From an uncultured Lachnospiraceae bacterium (GTDB taxonomy: Bacteria; Bacillota; Clostridia; Lachnospirales; Lachnospiraceae): a stretch of DNA of 15,041 nucleotides. Made by a program: the position numbers and the translations under genes. Position 1 is the first letter of the stretch. The number at the start of each line of letters is the position of its first letter. The notes beneath the pieces are model-generated. The model was not told the origin of the DNA. It saw nothing but the letters and a program-made list of their open reading frames with translations, and ran no database searches. Positions 5,460 through 12,710 of the stretch are shown in pieces. Location of the stretch: contig CAJTVD010000084.1 in the NCBI GenBank assembly GCA_910579495.1, forward strand, positions 1 to 15,041, read 5' to 3'.

Positions 5460-7085
5460 ATGGCTTCGAAATCACGTAACCAGCTTATTATGGAAGCGGC
5501 AACAAGCTATCTCTCAACGCTCAATCCAGGTTCACTGCCATGTGCCGCTGATATGGAATCGGAACTTTTAGAGTATGCCAACGACCAGATTGAATTGGCT
5601 AATGCGAGCATTCTGTCCAAAGACAGAAAATATAAGATGCTCAGCAGTCTGCCCGCAAGGACCATCGCCCAAATCATCCTACGGTTCTATCCTGTCGCAA
5701 ACCTTAAATTAGAGGGCGGCACAAAAGCGCTTGCTGTCTATTGCGGTTCGGGAAAGAATAAAGGGCTTTATGATATGGATGAAGATGCGATAAAAAGGAT
5801 AATCGAGCAGTATGGGGCAGACATGTCAGAAAAAGAGATTTCTGATGTATTCGCAAAACTTGAACGTAATGCGCCGTTCCTTAGTCTGACAAAAAATAAG
5901 GACTTAATCCCGGTCAATAACGGCGTTTTTGACTATGAAAAGAAGCTTTTGCTGGATTTTAGCCCGGATATGGTGTTTACCTCAAAATGCGGCGTTGATT
6001 ACAATCCTTCCGCTCAAAACATTACTATACACAACCCGGAGGACGGGACCGACTGGGATGTGGAGAGCTGGATGCTGTCATTGTCTGATGATTTGGAAAT
6101 CGTGAACCTCCTTTGGGAAATAACGGGCGCGTGTATACGGCCAAATGTTGTATGGGATAAGTCAGCCTGGCTTTTTGATGCAAACGGCAATAATGGCAAA
6201 GGAACGCTTTGCCGGATGATGCAGAATTTATGCGGCGAGGACTCCTGCGATTCTATTTCCGTGGAGGATTTCGGGACAGATGCCTTCCTGGAAAACCTTA
6301 TGCGGAAAACCGCCATTATCTGTGATGAAAATAATGTCGGCACTTACCTCGATAAGGCAAAAAATTTTAAAAAAGCTGTCACGGGCGACCCCATCACAAT
6401 CAACCGCAAATACCGTTCCACTGTGAAGTTCAGGTTCTGCGGGTTTATCGTGCAGTGTATGAATGCGCTCCCCAAAGTCAAAGACCGTTCTGAATCCTTT
6501 AACAGGCGGCTGATCATAATCCCAATGACCAAATGCTTTACCGGGATAGAACGGAAATATATCAAGGAAGATTACTTGGGTCGCAGGGAAGTATTAGAGT
6601 ATGTCCTCCATAAGGTGCTCCATATGAATTACCACAGCCTTAGTGAGCCTAAAATCTGTAGGGAGTTGGTTGCTGAATTTAAGGTATACAATGACCCTTT
6701 GGCCGAATTTTGGAACGATTTCCGCGGGCAGTTTGTCTGGGATTTGCTCCCATTTGCGTTTTTATATGATTTATTCCGTGAATGGTCACGGCGGTTCTGC
6801 CCCTCTGGCAAGATTATAGGCCACAACAGCTTCTGCCGTGAACTGCGGAAATTGGCCGCAAACGATATGGAATGGGAAGCGCCAGAGACCCCAAGCACCA
6901 CTGGCCGGAAATTAGACCGGCCCGAACCTCTGATTGATGAGTATAACGTAAAAGGCTGGCAGAACCCTAACGTGTGTGCTGTTTATACACTCCAAAGGCA
7001 GCATACAAAAAGCTCATACAGGGGCTTGGTGAGGAAGCTGCCGCCAGTCTGCCCGTCTAACGCAGATGGCTGTGAAGAACATTAA
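5460..7085 (+). CDS. SF3 (D5/P4-like) replication helicase
   Basis: The product is 541 aa from the ATG at 5460, which has a GGAAGGGAG site a few bases upstream. About 150 residues without a recognisable primase motif come first, then a D5_N-like region (VNNGVFDYEKKLLLDFSPD, around residue 155), then the SF3 ATPase core. The core shows a Walker A (NGNNGKGT, about residues 242-249), an acidic Walker B (AIICDENN, about 285-292) and a C-box/Arg-finger region (MNALPKVKDRSESFNRRL, about 334-351). In phages, satellites and IMEs such proteins unwind origins or form primase-helicase fusions. The N-terminal part is much shorter than in P4-alpha-type proteins, so priming may depend on the host. It lies downstream of the Cro-like gene and probably acts at the element's own origin, for which the repeats at 391-686 are a candidate. 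Confidence 0.88.
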   Translation: MASKSRNQLIMEAATSYLSTLNPGSLPCAADMESELLEYANDQIELANASILSKDRKYKMLSSLPARTIAQIILRFYPVANLKLEGGTKALAVYCGSGKNKGLYDMDEDAIKRIIEQYGADMSEKEISDVFAKLERNAPFLSLTKNKDLIPVNNGVFDYEKKLLLDFSPDMVFTSKCGVDYNPSAQNITIHNPEDGTDWDVESWMLSLSDDLEIVNLLWEITGACIRPNVVWDKSAWLFDANGNNGKGTLCRMMQNLCGEDSCDSISVEDFGTDAFLENLMRKTAIICDENNVGTYLDKAKNFKKAVTGDPITINRKYRSTVKFRFCGFIVQCMNALPKVKDRSESFNRRLIIIPMTKCFTGIERKYIKEDYLGRREVLEYVLHKVLHMNYHSLSEPKICRELVAEFKVYNDPLAEFWNDFRGQFVWDLLPFAFLYDLFREWSRRFCPSGKIIGHNSFCRELRKLAANDMEWEAPETPSTTGRKLDRPEPLIDEYNVKGWQNPNVCAVYTLQRQHTKSSYRGLVRKLPPVCPSNADGCEEH

Positions 7086-7087
7086 AA

Positions 7088-7143
7088 ATCCAGAAACAAA
7101 AGCGCCTCAGCCGGCAAGCAAAAAAGCGCATAGTGTTCTGGAT
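7088..7143. repeat. 8-bp inverted repeat after the helicase gene
   Basis: ATCCAGAA (7088-7095) and TTCTGGAT (7136-7143) are perfect complements around 40 bases. They lie directly after the helicase stop in the 294-base gap before xis. There is no T-run, so this is not a standard terminator. It may be a recombination-factor or regulator site. Confidence 0.4.
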
Positions 7144-7335
7144 CAGTAACTGGATACGGTTATTATAATACAGAATATATGTAAATGGAAGCATTTTTTA
7201 CCGCCCTTGTTGCTTTTTACAGCGGCACTGAGGCGGCGCCATTCCAAACCGTCTGGAAAATTTTGGGGTTTTTATTATCCTTTCTGAACGGAAACTTTTT
7301 ACAATGCAGGCACTTTTTAAACGATTTTGATTCTC

Positions 7336-7358
7336 AGGCATCGCTATGTATGATGCCT
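7336..7358 (+). promoter_or_regulatory. Leader hairpin just upstream of the xis ribosome site
   Basis: AGGCATC and GATGCCT form a perfect 7-bp stem with a 9-base loop. The 3' arm ends 6 bases before the AAGGAGG of xis (7365-7371), so the fold could modulate its translation. The rest of the gap holds a TATAAT at 7164-7169 without a clear -35. Confidence 0.4.
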
Positions 7359-7379
7359 TATAACAAGGAGGAGATTATT

Positions 7380-7586
7380 ATGAACGATACCACTACAGTT
7401 CCAATCAGTGAAAAATATGTCCTCACAATCAAAGAAGCTTCGTGCTTTTTTTGCATCGGTGAGAATAAACTCCGGCGTCTTGCGGCAGAGAGGCCCACAG
7501 CGAGATGGGTCGTCATGAACGGAAACCGAATCCTGATAAAGCGCTGCCAGTTTGAAAAATTCCTTGACAGCACGGACGTAATTTGA
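7380..7586 (+). CDS. xis: Tn916-type excisionase (Xis)
   Basis: The product is 68 aa. The start at 7380 is set by AAGGAGG at 7365-7371 with 8 bases between. The core YVLTIKEAS, then the IGENKLRRLAAE block, the WVVMNGNRILIKR block and the QFEKFLD ending follow the Tn916 Xis sequence along its whole length (Xis of Tn916 is 67 aa). Xis is a small winged-helix DNA-bending protein that directs the cognate tyrosine integrase to excise the element. Unlike in Tn916, where xis and int are neighbours, a 203-aa gene lies between the two here. Since the integrase is disrupted, this Xis has no working partner within the window. Confidence 0.93.
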   Translation: MNDTTTVPISEKYVLTIKEASCFFCIGENKLRRLAAERPTARWVVMNGNRILIKRCQFEKFLDSTDVI

Positions 7587-7638
7587 TTAACTATCAATTT
7601 TTTCAGCCAGGATGGACCTGGCAGGAAAGGAGGCCATT

Positions 7639-8250
7639 ATGCCATATGATTTTAGGCCTAATGAGATTTTCGGCATTGAGGATGCTGCGCCATCCAGTCT
7701 CACGGGCACGGAACTTTTGTACGAATCAGAGCTCGGAAAGCCTGGAGGTCCTGACTATCTTAGGGAAGAGGTAAGGCGCAACAAGGCTGGCAAGTATTAC
7801 ATGTATGTAAAACGTGGCGGGCGTGCCTGCTATTTCAACAACTTATCCTATGATTCTGCGGGTCAGGAATTTACTTTCCCAGTTACGCCAAAAGCGCTTG
7901 CGCTATGGGCTGGGAAGCGTTTATGCGGCAGCGATTTCTCCCGTGCCTTTAAGGGCTTTAACAGCAACGTTAAAATCAAGGAAACGGTCTGGGAATACCA
8001 GCGGGGCACAGATGAGACCCAGCCCGGATTCATCTATGAATACCTGAGGAAAACGGATACCGATACATATGCACTGTTTTCTACAGACTATGCCTACCCA
8101 TGCTTTGGGTGCAATATCGCAGAAGCGAAACTGGGCAGACGTAAAGTGCGTTATGACCTGTATCTGTATTATATAACGGAAGACGCCGCACGCCGCTGGG
8201 CGGAAGCAAGGGGTATGGACCAGTATACCTTCAGGGAAGTCTTTGGCTGA
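7639..8250 (+). CDS. Hypothetical protein between xis and int
   Basis: The product is 203 aa from the ATG at 7639. GGAAAGGAGG ends 5 bases before it, which favours this start over the in-frame ATG at 7612. The sequence is rich in Tyr, Phe and Arg. Segments include KYYMYVKRGGRACYFNNLSYD near residue 55-75 (central part), a FPVTPKALALWAGKRL stretch, FSTDYAYPCFGCN, and a C-terminal AARRWAEARGMDQYTFREVFG. No known domain, signal peptide or membrane helix is recognised. It lies 52 bases after xis and before int on the same strand. It could be an accessory factor of recombination or a cargo gene that slipped in between. Function unknown. Confidence 0.75.
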   Translation: MPYDFRPNEIFGIEDAAPSSLTGTELLYESELGKPGGPDYLREEVRRNKAGKYYMYVKRGGRACYFNNLSYDSAGQEFTFPVTPKALALWAGKRLCGSDFSRAFKGFNSNVKIKETVWEYQRGTDETQPGFIYEYLRKTDTDTYALFSTDYAYPCFGCNIAEAKLGRRKVRYDLYLYYITEDAARRWAEARGMDQYTFREVFG

Positions 8251-8343
8251 TGAAGCTGCTGGTTTAGTCTAAATCCTTGACGGCCAGGACAAAATCCAAT
8301 GTGATTTATACGTAATACAAAATAATAACTTATCAAAATATGG

Positions 8344-8390
8344 TTGACAAAGAGCCCGGGATATGGTATAATATAAGTAGCATATCTGGG
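8344..8390 (+). promoter_or_regulatory. Strong integrase promoter flanked by an inverted repeat
   Basis: TTGACA (8344-8349), 17 bases, TATAAT (8367-8372): a consensus sigma-A promoter. CCCGGGATATG (8355-8365) and CATATCTGGG (8381-8390) form an imperfect inverted repeat bracketing the -10 box, as expected for a repressor operator. An AGGAAAGGGG ribosome site follows before the int start at 8419. Confidence 0.8.
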
Positions 8391-8418
8391 CCCTTTTCAA
8401 TCAGGAAAGGGGCTAAAT

Positions 8419-9639
8419 ATGTCAGAGAAAAGACGTGATAATAAAAACAGGATATTGCACAAAGGGGAAAGCCAAAGAAAAGACGGTCGATATTGCTATA
8501 AATATGTAGACAACTGCGGGAAACCACAGTTTATTTATAGTTGCAAATTAGTGCCCACTGACCGTGCGCCCAAAGGCATGCGCGATGATATTTCGCTGCG
8601 GGAAAAGGAAAAAGGAATCCAGCGTGACCTTGAAGATGGGATTGATGCGTCGGGCAGAAAAATGACTGTGTGCGAGTTGTACGAGAAATATACACGTGTC
8701 AGGGGGAACGTCAAGCCAAAGACCGTGGATGCCCGTAACAGCCTCTTAAGGAAGCTTAAAGGCGATAAGCTGGGCAATGCACAGATAAGCGCCGTAAAGC
8801 CCTCTGACGCCAAAGAATGGGCTGTCAGGATGCGTGGCAAGGGGATTGCCTATACGTCCATCAGCTGTGATAAACGGTCGTTATCTGCCGCATTCCACAT
8901 GGCTGTGCAGGACGACTTAATCCGAAAGAACCCTTTTGACTTCAAACTCAGCACAGTGATTGAGGACGACAGGGAGGCGAAAGCGCCGCTCACGCCGGAA
9001 TTGGAAAAAAGCCTGATGGGATTCATTCAGGGGGATTCCATATACAGAAAGCATTATGATGAGTTTATTATCCTTTTGGGCACAGGGCTCAGGATTTCAG
9101 AGTTCTGCGGGCTTACGGCAGGAGACATTGACCTTGAGGGGCGCAGGATTACCATTGACCACCAGCTCCTTAAACACACCGGGAAAGGCTACTATGTGGA
9201 TAAGCCGAAAACCCAGAGCGGGACAAGGGAAATCCCAATGGGCAAACCTGTGTATGAAGCGTTCAGGCGTGTACTCGAAAACCATAAGGACACGGGCATT
9301 GTGATTGACGGGTATGGCAATTTCCTGTTCTGCACCCGGAGGGGATACCCAAAGACGGCTATCAGCTTTGAAGACACTTTCCACGGCCTTAAAGAAAAGT
9401 ATAACAGATACCATGAGGAAAAACTGCCTGAGAAGTTCACGCCGCATACATTAAGGCACCCGTATGTCAAGCACAAGACAAAAAGTTTTTTAAGAAATTC
9501 CAGAGTTTTTAAGGCCGATTTTTGCGCCCCATCACATTCCCTCTGTACAGAAGTCTTTCATTTTCCAGACAATATCAACCTGATTTCCGGGGTGAATATC
9601 CACACGTTCAATCAGTGCGTCAGCCAGGGCGGTATTTAA
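8419..9639 (+). pseudogene. int: Tn916-type tyrosine integrase, truncated after HTLRH by insertion of element B
   Basis: The first ~347 residues follow Tn916 Int closely: the MSEKRRDNKNRIL start; an N-terminal arm-binding domain to about residue 75; a core-binding domain with KPSDAKEWAVRM; and a catalytic domain with GLRISEF (Arg225), the beta-hairpin PKTQSGTREIPM, and HTLRH (His343, Arg346). Homology stops at about base 9460. The expected ~60 C-terminal residues, with the second His and the nucleophilic Tyr (Tyr379 in Tn916 Int), are replaced by unrelated residues read from element B until a chance stop at 9637-9639. That tail is antisense to the last 108 bases of a serine recombinase gene. 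The total length of 406 codons is close to the 405 of Tn916 Int, so it looks intact by length alone. It should be inactive. Confidence 0.88.
9484..9514 (+). repeat. Direct repeat at the element B terminus
   Basis: AGTTTTTTAAG (9484-9494) and AGTTTTTAAGG (9504-9514) repeat with a 20-base offset, in the ~70 bases between the junction and the stop codon of the last recombinase. They could be recombinase-binding sequence of the attachment site. No convincing terminator is seen here. Confidence 0.4.
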
Positions 9640-11073
9640 TCCGCTGGCGGCTGAAATTTCCTGCGCCAGTTCCAGTCTGGCGTTTTTTGTTTTTGCGTCC
9701 ATTTTCGCTTGGGCGATTTCAGCGGAGAGTGCGCCCTGGACTTGCCGTAGCCGTTCCAGTTCCGCATCCACATCGGCTTTCTGTGCCTTGTAGTCCTCCA
9801 GGGTAATCTCTTTCAGTAAAACCTGCTCATATAGCACCCGTTTCCGGTCAAGACAGCTTTCTACGCGCTGGCTGTATTCCGTATGCGTTGCAATCTTAGT
9901 ATCCAGCAGGCTGGCATTTGAAAGGTTCTCCACGTTCAAAATCACCTGCGCCTGCCTGGAAATAATCTCATAGAGGATTGCTTCCAAGTCCTTTTCAGCA
10001 ATCCGCAGGCCGTGGCAGGCAGCAGACTGATCCACCTCTGTATGCTTGCAGACAAAGAAATGGCTTTTACTTGGATTGCGCGGCATTGCGTGTCCGCAGC
10101 AGCCGCAAAAGACCTTGCCGCGCAGGGGGTACAGATGTACGTTTTTCTTTATGCAGCGTTTTTTCGGCTTTAATTCCTGCACCCGCTGGAACAGCTCTTT
10201 GCTGATAATAGCCGGATGGTGGTCGGGAATCCTGAACCATTCGCTTTCATCACGGTTCCGTACCCGGCTGCTCCCCACCTCGACCACCTGTTTCCTGCCC
10301 ATGACATAAGTGCCAATGTAGCGTTCATCCAGCAAGATGTTCCGAATGGTCGATCTCTGCCAAATCTGATGGGTTCTGGAAATATCGTGAATCTTTCTTC
10401 CCTTGGATGCTTTGTATTCGCCTGGTGTGGGGATTTTGCGCTCGTACAGTTCCTGAATGATTTCGCTGGAAGTACAGCCGCGCCCTGCCAGTTCAAAGAT
10501 AAGCCGGACATTGGGGGCTGTTTCCTCATCCGGCTCCATGCGCCCGTCCGTGCCTTTCTGGTAACCGTAGGGACATAACACGCTCTGGTATTCTCCCCGC
10601 CGGAATTTCACATACTTGGCGGTTTTGTACTTGATGGAGAGGTCACGGCTGTAAAATTCGCTGATCAGGTACTGAAACGCCACATTGATACCGCCCGTGT
10701 CGCCATGCAGCGTATCGCTGTCAAAGCCGTCATTCAGGGAAATAAACCGTACCCCATACAGCGGAAAGACGCGCTCCATAAAATATCCGACCTCAATGCT
10801 GTTGCGCCCAAAACGGGTAAAGTCCTTGACGATGATGCAGTTGACCGCGCCCTCGCGTACCTTGTCCAGAAGTTCCTGCACGGCGGGCCGTTCAAAGTTT
10901 GTCCCGCTGTAACCGTTGTCTACAAATTCCAATACCTCCGCATGGGCGGCATCCTCCATCGCATCGGCGTACTGGTGAAGCGCCCGCTTCTGGTTCTCAA
11001 TGCTGAAACTCCCCACCTTGCTGTCCTCGGAGGAAAGCCGGATATAAAGGCCAATCACATAGGGTTTATACAT
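9532..11073 (-). CDS. Large serine recombinase 3 of 3 (terminal)
   Basis: The product is 513 aa. The resolvase-type catalytic domain spans residues 1-150, with YIRLS (probable nucleophile Ser14), a DNGYSGTNFERPAVQELL block and the KDFTRFGRN active-site arginines. The recombinase DNA-binding domain follows (about 160-260, with GYQKG and RNILLDERYIGTYVMG), then a zinc ribbon (CGCCG near residue 330, later C and H ligands) and a C-terminal coiled coil (about 400-480). Such enzymes integrate and excise elements via a Ser-DNA intermediate at short att sites. The start at 11073 overlaps the end of the preceding recombinase gene by 8 bases, which points to translational coupling. All catalytic residues are present. 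Element B probably uses it together with the two other recombinases. Confidence 0.92.
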   Translation of the reverse strand: MYKPYVIGLYIRLSSEDSKVGSFSIENQKRALHQYADAMEDAAHAEVLEFVDNGYSGTNFERPAVQELLDKVREGAVNCIIVKDFTRFGRNSIEVGYFMERVFPLYGVRFISLNDGFDSDTLHGDTGGINVAFQYLISEFYSRDLSIKYKTAKYVKFRRGEYQSVLCPYGYQKGTDGRMEPDEETAPNVRLIFELAGRGCTSSEIIQELYERKIPTPGEYKASKGRKIHDISRTHQIWQRSTIRNILLDERYIGTYVMGRKQVVEVGSSRVRNRDESEWFRIPDHHPAIISKELFQRVQELKPKKRCIKKNVHLYPLRGKVFCGCCGHAMPRNPSKSHFFVCKHTEVDQSAACHGLRIAEKDLEAILYEIISRQAQVILNVENLSNASLLDTKIATHTEYSQRVESCLDRKRVLYEQVLLKEITLEDYKAQKADVDAELERLRQVQGALSAEIAQAKMDAKTKNARLELAQEISAASGLNTALADALIERVDIHPGNQVDIVWKMKDFCTEGM

Positions 11074-12709
11074 CTTCCAGCACCTCCATCAGCCGCTCAA
11101 AGCCGCTCTCAAATTTGAATTTCACATGAATGTCCTCTGCGCTGTTGACGGTAACGCAGTCAATCAACTGGTTTACCAGCAGGGCGGATAAGGCGGTATC
11201 TTCGCTGACTGCCGCCAGCCGTTTGGCTATATCCGTATAGCGTTCCATTTGATTTTCCAGCGCTTTCTGCTTACTTTGAAGCTGCTGCACACGCAGGACT
11301 GCCGTTTCGATTTTCTGTGTATAGTCGGCTTTCATTTCGTGATACTCTGTGCCGGTCAGGATGCCGGTAACGAAGTTCTCATACAGGCTGGTTAAGAATA
11401 CCCGGTTGCGTTCCGTTTCCTGCTGTAACTTAGAGATTTCGGCGGTCATTTCCGCCTTTTTCGCAGTGATTTTGTAATCCTGATGTTTCAGCTTTGCGTG
11501 GGTTCCCACCACAACCTCGGCGTGTTTGCGGATAATGGCTAAAAGCGCGTCAAACAGCCTTTTTTCCGGCAGATGGGTAACACCACCCGGACAATACTGA
11601 ACGCCCATCCGGTCATTGGCAATACAGCGGTAGGAGTATATCCCCCGTGACCTCTGCCGGTGCAGGTTCTTCCCGCAGCAGCCACAGAAAATACGTCCCC
11701 GGAGAATGTTCTCCGTGTAGGGGATTTTTTCCGTCCCCTGCTTTGCCGCCGCATGTTCCCGGACAGCCTGCACCCTTTCGTACAGTTCGCGGGCAATCAG
11801 CGGTTCATGGGTTCCCCGCACGACAATCCATTCAGAGCGGTCAGTGGGAACCTGCTTGTGGCCGACCGTTTTCGATTTCCCCTGCACCATATCGCCCATG
11901 TAGACTTCATCCGCTAAAATCTTGGAAACTGTCCATGTCTGCCATTTTCCGCTGCCCATGAGCCGCTTATTGGTAATCAGGCCGGTTTGAGCCAGATAGT
12001 GACCGGGCGTAGGATAGCCGCTTTGATTGAGCCGTTTTACCACCTCATTGAGCGATATGCCGTCAACCGTCCACTGGAAAATCTGCCGGACGATGGGGGC
12101 GGTATCTTCATTGACAAGCAGCTTGTGGCAGTTATCCGGCGCTTTTTTATAGCCAAAGGGCGGACGCGCCCCCACAAACTCCCCGTCCTGCATCGCCTGC
12201 CGCTGCTGGGCTTTTACCTTTTTGCTGATGTCGGCGGCATAAGCTTCATTTATCATATTTTTCAGGGGCACAATCAGATGGCTGCCGCTGTTTTCCTTGT
12301 TTTCGCTGTCAAACTGGTCGTTGACTGCAATAAACCGAACCTGATGCAGCGGGAAATACTTTTCGATATAGTAGCCGCTGTCAATCGCGTTCCGCCCCAG
12401 CCGGGAAAGGTCTTTGACGACCACGCAGTTGATTCTGCCGCGCTCCACATCGTCCAGCATCCGCTGAAAGGCTTCGCGCTCAAAGGTGCGCCCCGTTGTG
12501 CCGTTGTCGGTGTAAACCGCCACGATTTCAATATCCGGGCACAGGGCAAGATAGGCTTCCATGATCTGCTGCTGGGTTTCCAGCGAATCGCCGCGCCTGC
12601 CGTTAAATTCCACGGACAAACGGATATAGAGGGCCGCTTTCCAGACTTTCATCCCCACATGGGCGGGCTTTTCCTGCACAATGGGGTTTTTCCTGCTTTT
12701 CCTTGCCAT
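11066..12709 (-). CDS. Large serine recombinase 2 of 3
   Basis: The product is 547 aa from the ATG at 12709-12707, chosen because AAAGGAGG lies about 9 bases upstream. The ATG is one base beyond the stop of the upstream recombinase. The catalytic domain has ALYIRLSVE (Ser32), TTGRTFEREAFQRML and KDLSRLGRN. The recombinase domain includes GARPPFGYKK and KILADEVYMGDMVQGK. The zinc ribbon starts with FCGCCGKNL near residue 350. A coiled coil follows, and the tail ends near ESGFERLMEVLEDV. Compared with its two neighbours it has ~20 extra basic residues before the catalytic domain (ARKSRKNP). The three proteins share the same architecture but differ along their whole length, so they are old paralogues rather than a recent duplication. 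It is translated from the same message as the other two. Confidence 0.92.
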   Translation of the reverse strand: MARKSRKNPIVQEKPAHVGMKVWKAALYIRLSVEFNGRRGDSLETQQQIMEAYLALCPDIEIVAVYTDNGTTGRTFEREAFQRMLDDVERGRINCVVVKDLSRLGRNAIDSGYYIEKYFPLHQVRFIAVNDQFDSENKENSGSHLIVPLKNMINEAYAADISKKVKAQQRQAMQDGEFVGARPPFGYKKAPDNCHKLLVNEDTAPIVRQIFQWTVDGISLNEVVKRLNQSGYPTPGHYLAQTGLITNKRLMGSGKWQTWTVSKILADEVYMGDMVQGKSKTVGHKQVPTDRSEWIVVRGTHEPLIARELYERVQAVREHAAAKQGTEKIPYTENILRGRIFCGCCGKNLHRQRSRGIYSYRCIANDRMGVQYCPGGVTHLPEKRLFDALLAIIRKHAEVVVGTHAKLKHQDYKITAKKAEMTAEISKLQQETERNRVFLTSLYENFVTGILTGTEYHEMKADYTQKIETAVLRVQQLQSKQKALENQMERYTDIAKRLAAVSEDTALSALLVNQLIDCVTVNSAEDIHVKFKFESGFERLMEVLEDV

Positions 12710-12710
12710 A

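Larger units (their letters stand above)
1..9460. mobile_element. Element A: Tn916-Int-type integrative element with its own replication helicase (left end outside window)
   Basis: The order repressor and Cro-like switch, SF3 helicase, xis, orf, int is that of the integration and replication end of an ICE, IME or phage satellite. The end of the element would normally lie just after int, but int is interrupted. No relaxase, coupling protein or T4SS gene is within view, so conjugative, mobilizable and phage-like types cannot be told apart. That the leftward genes at 1-4136 belong to the same element is likely but not proven. Confidence 0.65.

Noticed and set aside
7242..7258. TTCCAAACCGTCTGGAA as a fifth copy of the leader quasi-palindrome
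   Set aside because: It resembles the 14-mer but has an extra base and changes in the centre, and lies on the opposite transcription unit. It is too degenerate to count.
8251..8340. CAAAAT repeats upstream of int as integrase arm-binding sites
   Set aside because: Three short AT-rich hexamers at irregular spacing (8290, 8318, 8334) are not enough evidence in an AT-rich stretch.
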